A stretch of 64,000 bases of DNA, taken from positions 2,418,001 to 2,482,000 of the forward strand of contig CATKHW010000422.1 of assembly GCA_949752795.1 (NCBI GenBank). Reading direction: 5' to 3'. Below the pieces are notes generated by a model that worked only from the letters and a program-made list of their open reading frames with translations, had not been told where the DNA came from and searched no databases. A program made the position numbers and the translations under genes. Source of the DNA: Hyperoodon ampullatus (taxonomy: Eukaryota > Chordata > Mammalia > Artiodactyla > Ziphiidae). This document shows, piece by piece, positions 10,420 to 24,311 of this stretch; within the stretch, counting starts at the first letter, position 1; each line of letters starts with the position of its first letter.

Positions 10420-12157
10420 AGAACAGTGTCTCACATTTAGAAAACAACCTTATGCCTGCTTAAGGGGGAAGGAGAGGTCGGGTGATGCATAAAACCAGAC
10501 TTTAATATAAGCACAGGTCCCGTTCCAAAAACCAACTATGGAATAGACAAGACCTACACCTTCCTCAGTGAAAGGGACTCAAAACCCCTTATTTCCCACA
10601 GAGGAATATATCTGACTAGTAAGAATCTTAAAACCTATGTATTGATATGTCTCCGTAAGGGAATCAAGTGTGTCTAGACTGGCATAAACATGGCAGCGAG
10701 AATCAGCTCAAACCCACTATAAAAAGGAATTTCAAAAACAAAACAAAAAAACTGGGAAATTCTTTACAATTCCTTCACGGTCTCTGATGAAACCTGGAAT
10801 GACCCTATGTACAACGACAGCTGGATGAGGCATAAGGCTGGACACTTGAGACTGAGAGGATTGGTGAGATTGGGTGAGCAAATGCAGACTCTTTAAAGCA
10901 CAAATGCCTGGAACCCATTCCATGGGTCCCAACTCTCCAGGTTAAAGGGAATATTACTACAGCCATAACATGTACGGTAAACCTAGAGAACGGACACACT
11001 GTGAACACGAAAAGTTTCCAAAACTCAACGAATAGTCCCTCTCCTGGTGCTCGGGTTTGACTTTCCATCTGCTTTACTATCAATCTCCCAACTTGGAGAG
11101 ACAGCCCCTTCAACCTCCTGGTTCACACATGTTTCCAATTTGGCAGAGGATGAAAGGGAAGAGGGAGAACCAATGAGAGAGTAGCTGTTAGGCATTTGAA
11201 CGGGCACATTTCACTCTAACTTCCCAGCAGGAAGAAGAATTAACCAAAGTCTCAGCCCCCCATCGGGAACTAGCATAGGTCCTAAACCAAAATTTTGGAC
11301 TTGCGGTCAGCTCACAAAAAACGAGTTGAAAAATGGAGCTAAGGGGCACAGCAATTCACAAACTGGCCGAGTAATAAAGGACAACTATCGTCCAAAAATC
11401 TGTTGAGGGAAGGCAACGAGGCGGACTTGAAAGCGAGGCAGAATAGCAGGAAACAGATTTCAAGAGGTACGTTGGAATCGCCTTTAAAGCACAGGAAGAG
11501 GGGCCCAACTACGAAAATGATGCCCTTGGCCAAAAAGGGCGTATGCGTTTTCTCCTGAATATATTCAGGAGAAAACGCATACGCCCTTTTTGGCCAAGCA
11601 AGCAAGCGGGCAATGCAAATCTGCACTACAAAGAAGTATCACTTCCCACCGGTCAAAAGGGACATCCACAAAATGTGTAAAAACCTGAAAGGCAAGACAG
11701 GCCCTGGAGAACAGGGAGCCTTGTTATGCTGATGGGCGGGATGTAAATTGCCAACTGCCTCTCTGGAGGAGTATATTGTGTTCCCTAAAAGAAGTAAAGA
11801 ACAGAGCTAAAGAGCCAAGGGCACTTCCAGTCTAGGGAATATACCTTGGGAATTCTGAAAATCAATAAGACAGAGCCACCCCAAAATTTAGGGCTGCACT
11901 GCTTACAAGGACCTCAACTTGGGTACACCTTAAATATCCCAGGAAATATAAAAATGGTTCAAAAAATTGTGGTACTTACGTACGATGGAATATCCCTCAG
12001 CCATGAAATCAATGTCATAAACCAGTAGCAGCAAAATGGGTGGATTCAGGTATGATGATTCTAAGTGAAATAAGTCACAGAGAAAAAGAAACTTATCATA
12101 AGATATCACTTATGAAGATCCTGTAAACATGGCTACACTTGAACTGAGTTAGGAAAA
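10420..12157 (+). repeat. Monomer 7, class A (A1), 1738 bp
   Basis: Full class A marker set, close to monomer 1. It has six As in ttcaaaaaattgtgg near 11958, where most A, B and C units have five. The palindrome at 11525-11598 is perfect. The L1 block runs 11599-12489. Confidence 0.95.
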
Positions 12158-13894
12158 AGAACAGAGTCTGACATTTAGAAAACACTCTTATGCCTGCTTA
12201 TGGGGGAAGGAGAGGTGGGGTGATGCATAAAACAAGAGTTTGATATAAGCACAGGTACCGTTCCAAAAACCAACTATGGAATAGACAAGACCTACACCTT
12301 CCTCAGTGAAAGGGACTCAAAACCCCATATTTCCCGCAGAGGAATATATCTGACTAGAAAGAATCTTAAAACCTTTGTATTGATATGTCTCCGTAAGGGA
12401 ATCAAGTGTGTCTAGACTGGCATAAACATGGCAGAGAGAATCAGCTCAAACCCACTATAAACAGGAATTTCAAAAACAAAACAAAAAAACTGGGAAATTC
12501 TTTACAATTCCTTCAGGGTCTCTGATGAAACCTGGAATGACCCTATCTACAACGACAGCTGGATGTGGCATATGGCTGGACACTTGGGACTGAGACGATT
12601 GGTGAGATTGGGTGAGCAAATGCAAACCCTTTAAGGCAATAATGCATGGCACCCATTCCATGGGTCCCAACTCTCCAGGTTGAAGGGAATATTACTACAG
12701 TTATAACATGTACGGGAAACCTAGAGAACAGACACACTGTGATTACGAAAGGTTTCTAAAACTCAACGAATAGTCCCTCTCCTGGTGCTCCGGTTTGACT
12801 TTCCATCTGCTTTACTATGAATCTCCCAACTTGGAGAGACAGCCCCTTTAACCTCCTGGTTCGCACAGGTTTCCAATTTGGCAGAGGATGAAAGGGAAGA
12901 GGGAGAACCAATGAGAGAGTAGCTGTTAGGCATTTGGACGGGCACATTTCACTCTAACTTCCCAGCAGGAAGAAGAATTAACCAAAGTCTCAGCCCCCCA
13001 TTGGGAACCAGCATAGGTCCTGAACCAAAATTTTGGACTTGCGGTCAGCTCACAAAAAACGAGTTGAAAAATGGAGCTAAGGGGCACAGCAATTCACAAA
13101 CTGGCCGAGTAATAAAGGACAACTATCGTCCAAAAATCTGTTGAGGGAAGGCAACGAGGCGGACTTGAAAGCGAGGCAGAATAGCAGGAAACAGATTTCA
13201 AGAGGTACGTTGGAATCGCCTTTAAAGCACAGGAAGAGGGGCACAACTACGAAAGTGATGCCCTTGGCCAAAAAGGGCGTATGCATTTTCTCCTGAATAT
13301 ATTCAGGAGAAAACGCATACGCCCTTTTTGGCCAAGCAAGCAAGCGGGCAATGCAAATCTGCACTACAAAGAAGTAGCACTTCCCACCGGTCAAAAGGGA
13401 CATCCACAAAATGTGTAAAAACCTGAAAGGCAAGACAGGCCCTGGAGAACAGGGAGCCTTGTTATGCTGATGGGCGGGATGTAAATTGCCAACTGCCTCT
13501 CTGGAGGATTATATTGTGTTCCCTAAAAGAAGTAAAGAACAGAGCTAAAGAGCCAAGGGCACTTCCAGTCTAGGGAATATACCTTGGGAATTCTGAAAAT
13601 CAATAAGACAGAGCCACCCCAAAATTTAGGGCTGCACTGCTTACAAGGACCTCAACTTGGGTACACCTTGAATATCCCAGGAAATATAAAAATGGTTCAA
13701 AAATTGTGGTACTTACGTACGATGGAATATCCCTCAGCCATGAAATCAATGTCATAAACCAGTAGCAGCAAAATGGGTGGATTCAGGTACGATGATTCTA
13801 AGTGAAATAAGTCCCACAGAAAAAGAAACTTATCATAAGATATCACTTATGAAGATCCTGTAAACATGGCTACACTTGAACTGAGTTAGGAAAG
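12158..13894 (+). repeat. Monomer 8, class B (B1), 1737 bp
   Basis: It shares gcatatggctgg and actatgaatctccc with monomer 2. The palindrome at 13263-13336 has one mismatch (left arm tatgcatttt). The L1 block runs 13337-14226. Confidence 0.95.
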
Positions 13895-15630
13895 AGAACA
13901 GTGTCTCACATTTAGAAAACACTCTTATGCCTGCTTAAGGGGGAAGGAGAGGTGGGGTGATGCATAAAACCGGAGTTTGATATAAGCACAGGTACCGTTC
14001 CAAAAACCAACTATGGAATAGACAAGACCTACACCTTCCTCAGTGAAAGGGACTCAAAACCCCATATTTCCCGCAGAGGAATATATCTGACTAGAAAGAA
14101 TCTTAAAACCTATGTATTGATATGTCTCCGTAAGGGAATCAAGTGTGTCTAGACTGGCATAAACATGGCAGAGAGAATCAGCTCAAACCCACTATAAACA
14201 GGAATTTCAAAAACAAAACAAAAAAACTGGGAAATTCTTTACAAATCCTTCAGGGTCTCTGATGAAACCTAGAATGACCCTATCTACAACGACAGCTGGA
14301 TGTGGCATAAGGCTGGACACTTGGGACTGAGACGATTGGTGAGATTGGGTGAGCAAATGCAGACCCTTTAAAGCAATAATGCATGGCACCCATTCCATGG
14401 GTCCCAACTCTCCAGGTTGAAGGGAATATTACTATAGTTATAACATGTATGGGAAACCTAGAGAACGGACACACTGTGAATATGAAAGGTTTCTAAAACT
14501 CAACGAATAGTCCCTCTCCTGGTGCTCCGGTTTGACTTTCCATCTGCTTTACTATCAATCTCCCAACTTGGAGAGACAGCCCCTTTAACCTGCTGGTTCG
14601 CACAGGCTGCCAATTTGGCAGAGGATGAAAGGGAAGAGGGAGAACCAGTGAGAGAGTATCTGTTAGGCATGTGGCTGGGCACATATCACTCTAAATTCCC
14701 GGGAAGAAGAAGAATTAACCAAAGTCTCAGCCACCCACTGGGAACCAGTATAGGTCCTGAACCAAAATTTTGGACTTGCAATCAGCTCACCAAATACGAG
14801 TTGAAAAATGGAGCTCAGGGGCACAGCAATTCACAAACTGGCCGAGTAATAAAGGACAACTATCGTCCAAAAATCTGTTGAGGGAAGGAAACGAGGTGGA
14901 CTTGAAAGCGAGGCAGAATAGCAGGAAACAGATTTCAAGAGGTACGTTGGAATCGCCTTTAAAGCACAGGAAGAGGGTCACAACTTCGAAAATGATGCAC
15001 TTGGCCAAAAAGGGCGTATGCGTTTTCTCCTGAATATATTCAGGAGAAAACACATACGCCCTTTTTGGCCAAGCAAGCAAGCGGGCATTGCAAATCTGCA
15101 CTACAAAGAAGTATCACTTCCCACCGGTCAAAAGGGACATCCACAAAATGTGTAAAAACCAGAAAGGCAAGAGAGGCCCTGGAGAACAGGGAGCCTTGTT
15201 ATGCTGATGGGCGGGATGTAAATTGCCAACTGCCTCTCTGGAGGAGTATATTGTGTTCCCTAAAACAAGTAAAGAACAGAGCTAAAGAGCCAAGGGCACT
15301 TCCAGTCTAGGGAATATACATTGGGAATTCTGAAAATCAATAAGACAGCGCCACCCCAAAATTTAGGGCTGCACTGCTTACAAGGACCTCAACTTGGGTA
15401 CACCTTAAATATCCCAGGAAATATAAAAATGGTTCAAATATTGTGGTACTTACGTACGATGGAATATCCCTCAGCCATGAAATCAATGTCATAAACCAGT
15501 AGCAGCAAAATGGGTGGATTCAGGTATGATGATTCTAAGTGAAATAAGTCACAGAGAAAAAGAAACTTATCATAAGATATCACTTATGAAGATCCTGTAA
15601 CATGGCTACACTTGAACTGAGTTAGGAAAG
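13895..15630 (+). repeat. Monomer 9, C/D chimera, 1736 bp
   Basis: Class C up to about 14640, then class D (ctaaattcccgggaag from 14691, cttgcaatcagctcacc). The transition is patchy: a D-like base at 14648 precedes a C-like gcatgtgg at 14668. Private bases are gagagtatctg and gtggctggg. The palindrome at 15000-15073 has one right-arm mismatch. The L1 block runs 15074-15961. Confidence 0.93.
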
Positions 15631-17366
15631 AGAACAGTGTCTCACATTTAGAAAACACCCTTATGCCTGCTTAAGGGGGAAGGAGAGGTCGGGTGATGCA
15701 TAAAACCAGACTTTAATATAAGCACAGGTCCCGTTCCAAAAACCAACTATGGAATAGACAAGACCTACACCTTCCTCAGTGAAAGGGACTCAAAACCCCT
15801 TATTTCCCACAGAGGAATATATCTGACTAGTAAGAATCTTAAAACCTATGTATTGATATGTCTCCGTAAGGGAATCAAGTGTGTCTAGACTGGCATAAAC
15901 ATGGCAGCGAGAATCAGCTCAAACCCACTATAAAAAGAATTTCAAAAACAAAACAAAAAAACTGGGAAATTCTTTACAATTCCTTCACGGTCTCTGATGA
16001 AACCTGGAATGACCCTATGTACAACGACAGCTGGATGAGGCATAAGGCTGGACACTTGAGACTGAGAGGATTGGTGAGATTGGGTGAGCGAATGCAGACT
16101 CTTTAAAGCACAAATGCCTGGCACCCATTCCATGGGTCCCAACTCTCCAGGTTAAAGGGAATATTACTACAGCTATAACATGTACGGTAAACCTAGAGAA
16201 CGGACACACTGTGAACACGAAAAGTTTCCAAAACTCAACGAATAGTCCCTCTCCTGGTGCTCGGGTTTGACTTTCCATCTGCTTTACTATCAACCTTCCA
16301 ACTTGGAGAGACAGCGCCTTTAACCTCCTGTTTCGCACAGGTTTCCAATTTGGCAGAGGATGAAAGGGAAGAGGGAGAACCAATGAGAGAGTAGCTGTTA
16401 GGCATTTGGACGGGCACATTTCACTCTAATTTCCCAGCAGGAAGAAGAATTAACCAAAGTCTCAGCCCCCCATCGGGAACCAGCATAGGTCCTGAACCAA
16501 AATTTTGGACTTGCGGTCAGCTCACAAAAAACGAGTTGAAAAATGGAGCTAAGGGGCACAGCAATTCACAAACTGGCCGAGTAATAAAGGACAACTATCG
16601 TCCAAAAATCTGTTGAGGGAAGGCAACGAGGCGGACTTGAAAGCGAGGCAGAATAGCAGGAAACAGATTTCAAGAGGTACGTTGGAATCGCCTTTAAAGC
16701 ACAGGAAGAGGGGCACAACTTCGAAAATGATGCCCTTGGCCAAAAAGGGCGTATGCGTTTTCTCCTGAATATATTCAGGAGAAAACGCATACGCCCTTTT
16801 TGGCCAAGCAAGCAAGCGGGCAATGCAAATCTGCACTACAAAGAAGTATCACTTCCCACCGGTCAAAAGGGACATCCACAAAATGTGTAAAAACCAGAAA
16901 GGCAAGACAGGCCCTGGAGAACAGGGAGCCTTGTTATGCTGATGGGCGGGATGTAAATTGCCAACTGCCTCTCTGGAGGAGTATATTGTGTTCCCTAAAA
17001 CAAGTAAAGAACAGAGCTAAAGAGCCAAGGGCACTTCCAGTCTAGGGAATATACCTTGGGAATTCTGAAAATCAATAAGACAGAGCCACCCCAAAATTTA
17101 GGGCTGCACTGCTTACAAGGACCTCAACTTGGGTACACCTTAAATATCCCAGGAAATATAAAAATGGTTCAAAAATTGTGGTACTTACGTACGATGGAAT
17201 ATCCCTCAGCCATGAAATCAATGTCATAAACCAGTAGCAGCAAAATGGGTGGATTCAGGTACGATGATTCTAAGTGAAATAAGTCCCACAGAAAAAGAAA
17301 CTTATCATAAGATATCACTTATGAAGATCCTGTAAACATGGCTACACTTGAACTGAGTTAGGAAAG
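15631..17366 (+). repeat. Monomer 10, class A (A2), 1736 bp
   Basis: The A2 subtype is marked by gagcgaatgcagac and gacagcgccttt. A one-base deletion gives ataaaaagaatttc near 15930. The palindrome at 16735-16808 is perfect. The L1 block runs 16809-17698. Confidence 0.95.
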
Positions 17367-19102
17367 AGAACAGTGTCTCACATTTAGAAAACACTCTTAT
17401 GCCTGCTTAAGGGGGAAGGAGAGGTGGGGTGATGCATAATACCGGAGTTTGATATAAGCACAGGTACCGTTCCAAAAACCAACTATGGAATAGACAAGAC
17501 CTACACCTTCCTCAGTGAAAGGGACTCAAAACCCCATATTTCCCGCAGAGGAATATATCTGACTAGAAAGAATCTTAAAACCTATGTATTGATATGTCTC
17601 CGTAAGGGAATCAAGTGTGTCTAGACTGGCATAAACATGGCAGAGAGAATCAGCTCAAACCCACTATAAACAGGAATTTCAAAAACAAAACAAATAAACT
17701 GGGAAATTCTTTACAATTCCTTCAGGGTCTCTGATGAAACCTGGAATGACCCTATCTACAACGACAGCTGGATGTGGCATAAGGAGGGACACTTGGGACT
17801 GAGACGATTGGTGAGATTGGGTGAGCAAATGCAGACCCTTTAAAGCAATAATGCATGGCACCCATTCCATGGGTCCCAACTCTCCAGGTTGAAGGGAATA
17901 TTACTACAGTTATAACATGTATGCGAAACCTAGAGAACGGACACACTGTGAATACGAAAGATTTCTAAAACTCAACGAATAGTCCCTCTCCTGGTGCTCC
18001 GTTTTGACTTTCCATCTGTTTACTATCAATCTCCCAACTTGGATAGACAGCCCCTTTAACCTGCTGGTTCGCACAGGTTGCCAATTTGGCAGAGGATGAA
18101 AGGGAAGAGGGAGAACCAATGAGAGAGTAGCTGTTAGGCATTTGGACGGGCACATTTCACTCTAACTTCCCAGCAGGAAGAAGAATTAACCAAAGTCTCA
18201 GCCCCCCATCGGGAACCAGCATAGGTCCTGAACCAAAATTTTGGACTTGCGGTCAGCTCACAAAAAACGAGTTGAGAAATGGAGCTAAGGGGCACAGCAA
18301 TTCACAAACTGGCCGAGTAATAAAGGACAACTATCGTCCAAAAATCTGTTGAGGGAAGGCAACGAGGCGGACTTGAAAGCGAGGCAGAATAGCAGGAAAC
18401 AGATTTCAAGAGGTACGTTGGAATCGCCTTTAAAGCACAGGAAGAGGGGCACAACTACGAAGGTGATGCCCTTGGCCAAAAAGGGCGTATGCATTTTCTC
18501 CTGAATATATTCAGGAGAAAACGCATACGCCCTTTTTGGCCAAGCAAGCAAGCGGGCAATGCAAATCTGCACTACAAAGAAGTATCACTTCCCACCGGTC
18601 AAAAGGGACATCCACAAAATGTGTAAAAACCTGAAAGGCAAGACAGGCCCTGGAGAACAGGGAGCCTTGTTATGCTGATGGGCGGGATGTAAATTGCCAA
18701 CTGCCTCTCTGGAGGATTATATTGTGTTCCCTAAAAGAAGTAAAGAACAGAGCTAAAGAGCCAAGGGCACTTCCAGTCTAGGGAATATACCTTGGGAATT
18801 CTGAAAATCAATAAGACAGAGCCACCCCAAAATTTAGGGCTGCACTGCTTACAAGGACCTCAACTTGGGTACACCTTGAATATCCCAGGAAATATAAAAA
18901 TGGTTCAAAAATTGTGGTACTTACGTACGATGGAATATCCCTCAGCCATGAAATCAATGTCATAAACCAGTAGCAGCAAAATGGGTGGATTCAGGTACGA
19001 TGATTCTAAGTGAAATAAGTCCCACAGAAAAAGAAACTTATCATAAGATATCACTTATGAAGATCCTGTAAACATGGCTACACTTGAACTGAGTTAGGAA
19101 AG
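17367..19102 (+). repeat. Monomer 11, class B (B2), 1736 bp
   Basis: B2 markers are gcataataccggag, aaataaactggg, cataaggagggac, gctccgttttgac and the shortened catctgtttac. The palindrome at 18471-18544 has one left-arm mismatch (tatgcatttt). The L1 block runs 18545-19434. Confidence 0.95.
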
Positions 19103-20838
19103 AGAACAGTGTCTCACATTTAGAAAACACTCTTATGCCTGCTTAAGGGGGAAGGAGAGGTGGGGTGATGCATAAAACCGGAGTTTGATATAAGCACAGG
19201 TACCGTTCCAAAAACCAACTATGGAATAGACAAGACCTACACCTTCCTCAGTGAAAGGGACTCAAAACCCCATATTTCCCGCAGAGGAATATATCTGACT
19301 AGAAAGAATCTTAAAACCTATGTATTGATATGTCTCCGTAAGGGAATCAAGTGTGTCTAGACTGGCATAAACATGGCAGAGAGAATCAGCTCAAACCCAC
19401 TATAAACAGGAATTTCAAAAACAAAACAAAAAAACTGGGAAATTCTTTACAAATCCTTCAGGGTCTCTGATGAAACCTAGAATGACCCTATCTACAACGA
19501 CAGCTGGATGTGGCATAAGGTTGGACACTTGGGACTGAGACGATTGGTGAGATTGGGTGAGCAAATGCAGACCCTTTAAAGCAATAATGCATGGCACCCA
19601 TTCCATGGGTCCCAACTCTCCAGGTTGAAGGGAATATTACTATAGTTATAACATGTATGGGAAACCTAGAGAACGGACACACTGTGAATATGAAAGGTTT
19701 CTAAAACTCAACGAATAGTCCCTCTCCTGGTGCTCCGGTTTGACTTTCCATCTGCTTTACTATCAATCTCCCAACTTGGAGAGACAGCCCCTTTAACCTG
19801 CTGGTTCGCACAGGCTGCCAATTTGGCAGAGGATGAAAGGGAAGAGGGAGAACCAGTGAGAGAGTATCTGTTAGGCATGTGGCTGGGCACATATCACTCT
19901 AAATTCCCGGGAAGAAGAAGAATTAACCAAAGTCTCAGCCACCCACTGGGAACCAGTATAGGTCCTGAACCAAAATTTTGGACTTGCAATCAGCTCACCA
20001 AATACGAGTTGAAAAATGGAGCTCAGGGGCACAGCAATTCACAAACTGGCCGAGTAATAAAGGACAACTATCGTCCAAAAATCTGTTGAGGGAAGGAAAC
20101 GAGGTGGACTTGAAAGCGAGGCAGAATAGCAGGAAACAGATTTCAAGAGGTACGTTGGAATCGCCTTTAAAGCACAGGAAGAGGGTCACAACTTCGAAAA
20201 TGATGCACTTGGCCAAAAAGGGCGTATGCGTTTTCTCCTGAATATATTCAGGAGAAAACACATACGCCCTTTTTGGCCAAGCAAGCAAGCGGGCATTGCA
20301 AATCTGCACTACAAAGAAGTATCACTTCCCACCGGTCAAAAGGGACATCCACAAAATGTGTAAAAACCAGAAAGGCAAGAGAGGCCCTGGAGAACAGGGA
20401 GCCTTGTTATGCTGATGGGCGGGATGTAAATTGCCAACTGCCTCTCTGGAGGAGTATATTGTGTTCCCTAAAACAAGTAAAGAACAGAGCTAAAGAGCCA
20501 AGGGCACTTCCAGTCTAGGGAATATACATTGGGAATTCTGAAAATCAATAAGACAGCGCCACCCCAAAATTTAGGGCTGCACTGCTTACAAGGACCTCAA
20601 CTTGGGTACACCTTAAATATCCCAGGAAATATAAAAATGGTTCAAATATTGTGGTACTTACGTACGATGGAATATCCCTCAGCCATGAAATCAATGTCAT
20701 AAACCAGTAGCAGCAAAATGGGTGGATTCAGGTACGATGATTCTAAGTGAAATAAGTCACAGAGAAAAAGAAACTTATCATAAGATATCACTTATGAAGA
20801 TCCTGTAACATGGCTACACTTGAACTGAGTTAGGAAAG
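19103..20838 (+). repeat. Monomer 12, C/D chimera, 1736 bp
   Basis: A near copy of monomer 9, 5208 bp downstream, with the same private bases (gagagtatctg, gtggctggg). It differs at ataaggttggac near 19515. The palindrome at 20208-20281 has one right-arm mismatch. The L1 block runs 20282-21170. Confidence 0.95.
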
Positions 20839-22575
20839 AGAACAGTGTCTCACATTTAGAAAACACCCTTATGCCTGCTTAAGGGGGAAGGAGAGGTCGG
20901 GTGATGCATAAAACCAGACTTTAATATAAGCACAGGTCCCGTTCCAAAAACCAACTATGGAATAGACAAGACCTACACCTTCCTCAGTGAAAGGGACTCA
21001 AAACCCCTTATTTCCCACAGAGGAATATATCTGACTAGTAAGAATCTTAAAACCTATGTATTGATATGTCTCCGTAAGGGAATCAAGTGTGTCTAGACTG
21101 GCATAAACATGGCAGCGAGAATCAGCTCAAACCCACTATAAAAAGGAATTTCAAAAACAAAACAAAAAAACTGGGAAATTCTTTACAATTCCTTCACGGT
21201 CTCTGATGAAACCTGGAATGACCCTATGTACAACGACAGCTGGATGAGGCATAAGGCTGGACACTTGAGACTGAGAGGATTGGTGAGATTGGGTGAGCGA
21301 ATGCAGACTCTTTAAAGCACAAATGCCTGGCACCCATTCCATGGGTCCCAACTCTCCAGGTTAAAGGGAATATTACTACAGCTATAACATGTACGGTAAA
21401 CCTAGAGAACGGACACACTGTGAACACGAAAAGTTTCCAAAACTCAACGAATAGTCCCTCTCCTGGTGCTCGGGTTTGACTTTCCATCTGCTTTACTATC
21501 AACCTTCCAACTTGGAGAGACAGCGCCTTTAACCTCCTGTTTCGCACAGGTTTCCAATTTGGCAGAGGATGAAAGGGAAGAGGGAGAACCAATGAGAGAG
21601 TAGCTGTTAGGCATTTGGACGGGCACATTTCACTCTAATTTCCCAGCAGGAAGAAGAATTAACCAAAGTCTCAGCCCCCCATCGGGAACCAGCATAGGTC
21701 CTGAACCAAAATTTTGGACTTGCGGTCAGCTCACAAAAAACGAGTTGAAAAATGGAGCTAAGGGGCACAGCAATTCACAAACTGGCCGAGTAATAAAGGA
21801 CAACTATCGTCCAAAAATCTGTTGAGGGAAGGCAACGAGGCGGACTTGAAAGCGAGGCAGAATAGCAGGAAACAGATTTCAAGAGGTACGTTGGAATCGC
21901 CTTTAAAGCACAGGAAGAGGGGCCCAACTACGAAAATGATGCCCTTGGCCAAAAAGGGCGTATGCGTTTTCTCCTGAATATATTCAGGAGAAAACGCATA
22001 CGCCCTTTTTGGCCAAGCAAGCAAGCGGGCAATGCAAATCTGCACTACAAAGAAGTATCACTTCCCACCGGTCAAAAGGGACATCCACAAAATGTGTAAA
22101 AACCAGAAAGGCAAGACAGGCCCTGGAGAACAGGGAGCCTTGTTATGCTGATGGGCGGGATGTAAATTGCCAACTGCCTCTCTGGAGGAGTATATTGTGT
22201 TCCCTAAAACAAGTAAAGAACAGAGCTAAAGAGCCAAGGGCACTTCCAGTCTAGGGAATATACCTTGGGAATTCTGAAAATCAATAAGACAGAGCCACCC
22301 CAAAATTTAGGGCTGCACTGCTTACAAGGACCTCAACTTGGGTACACCTTAAATATCCCAGGAAATATAAAAATGGTTCAAAAATTGTGGTACTTACGTA
22401 CGATGGAATATCCCTCAGCCATGAAATCAATGTCATAAACCAGTAGCAGCAAAATGGGTGGATTCAGGTACGATGATTCTAAGTGAAATAAGTCCCACAG
22501 AAAAAGAAACTTATCATAAGATATCACTTATGAAGATCCTGTAAACATGGCTACACTTGAACTGAGTTAGGAAAG
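20839..22575 (+). repeat. Monomer 13, class A (A2), 1737 bp
   Basis: Copy of monomer 10 without its one-base deletion and with gcccaactacg before the palindrome in place of gcacaacttcg. The palindrome at 21944-22017 is perfect. The L1 block runs 22018-22907. Confidence 0.95.
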
Positions 22576-24311
22576 AGAACAGTGTCTCACATTTAGAAAA
22601 CACTCTTATGCCTGCTTAAGGGGGAAGGAGAGGTGGGGTGATGCATAATACCGGAGTTTGATATAAGCACAGGTACCGTTCCAAAAACCAACTATGGAAT
22701 AGACAAGACCTACACCTTCCTCAGTGAAAGGGACTCAAAACCCCATATTTCCCGCAGAGGAATATATCTGACTAGAAAGAATCTTAAAACCTATGTATTG
22801 ATATGTCTCCGTAAGGGAATCAAGTGTGTCTAGACTGGCATAAACATGGCAGAGAGAATCAGCTCAAACCCACTATAAACAGGAATTTCAAAAACAAAAC
22901 AAATAAACTGGGAAATTCTTTACAATTCCTTCAGGGTCTCTGATGAAACCTGGAATGACCCTATCTACAACGACAGCTGGATGTGGCATAAGGAGGGACA
23001 CTTGGGACTGAGACGATTGGTGAGATTGGGTGAGCAAATGCAGACCCTTTAAAGCAATAATGCATGGCACCCATTCCATGGGTCCCAACTCTCCAGGTTG
23101 AAGGGAATATTACTACAGTTATAACATGTATGCGAAACCTAGAGAACGGACACACTGTGAATACGAAAGATTTCTAAAACTCAACGAATAGTCCCTCTCC
23201 TGGTGCTCCGTTTTGACTTTCCATCTGTTTACTATCAATCTCCCAACTTGGATAGACAGCCCCTTTAACCTGCTGGTTCGCACAGGTTGCCAATTTGGCA
23301 GAGGATGAAAGGGAAGAGGGAGAACCAATGAGAGAGTAGCTGTTAGGCATTTGGACGGGCACATTTCACTCTAACTTCCCAGCAGGAAGAAGAATTAACC
23401 AAAGTCTCAGCCCCCCATCGGGAACCAGCATAGGTCCTGAACCAAAATTTTGGACTTGCGGTCAGCTCACAAAAAACGAGTTGAGAAATGGAGCTAAGGG
23501 GCACAGCAATTCACAAACTGGCCGAGTAATAAAGGACAACTATCGTCCAAAAATCTGTTGAGGGAAGGCAACGAGGCGGACTTGAAAGCGAGGCAGAATA
23601 GCAGGAAACAGATTTCAAGAGGTACGTTGGAATCGCCTTTAAAGCACAGGAAGAGGGGCACAACTACGAAGGTGATGCCCTTGGCCAAAAAGGGCGTATG
23701 CATTTTCTCCTGAATATATTCAGGAGAAAACGCATACGCCCTTTTTGGCCAAGCAAGCAAGCGGGCAATGCAAATCTGCACTACAAAGAAGTATCACTTC
23801 CCACCGGTCAAAAGGGACATCCACAAAATGTGTAAAAACCTGAAAGGCAAGACAGGCCCTGGAGAACAGGGAGCCTTGTTATGCTGATGGGCGGGATGTA
23901 AATTGCCAACTGCCTCTCTGGAGGAGTATATTGTGTTCCCTAAAAGAAGTAAAGAACAGAGCTAAAGAGCCAAGGGCACTTCCAGTCTAGGGAATATACC
24001 TTGGGAATTCTGAAAATCAATAAGACAGAGCCACCCCAAAATTTAGGGCTGCACTGCTTACAAGGACCTCAACTTGGGTACACCTTAAATATCCCAGGAA
24101 ATATAAAAATGGTTCAAAAATTGTGGTACTTACGTACGATGGAATATCCCTCAGCCATGAAATCAATGTCATAAACCAGTAGCAGCAAAATGGGTGGATT
24201 CAGGTACGATGATTCTAAGTGAAATAAGTCCCACAGAAAAAGAAACTTATCATAAGATATCACTTATGAAGATCCTGTAAACATGGCTACACTTGAACTG
24301 AGTTAGGAAAG
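22576..24311 (+). repeat. Monomer 14, class B (B2), 1736 bp
   Basis: Copy of monomer 11, 5209 bp downstream. It differs at ggaggagtatattg (monomer 11 has ggaggattat) and caccttaaat (monomer 11 has caccttgaat). The palindrome at 23680-23753 has one left-arm mismatch. The L1 block runs 23754-24643. Confidence 0.95.

Larger units (their letters stand above)
10420..15630 (+). repeat. HOR unit 3, shortened: A - B - C/D (3 monomers, 5211 bp)
   Basis: The third monomer begins as class C and ends as class D, so class E is absent. The A and B monomers resemble those of unit 1 (subtypes A1 and B1). Confidence 0.75.
15631..20838 (+). repeat. HOR unit 4, shortened: A - B - C/D (3 monomers, 5208 bp)
   Basis: It carries the same C/D chimera as unit 3, including its private bases, but has different A and B subtypes (A2, B2) that match those of unit 5. 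Confidence 0.78.
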
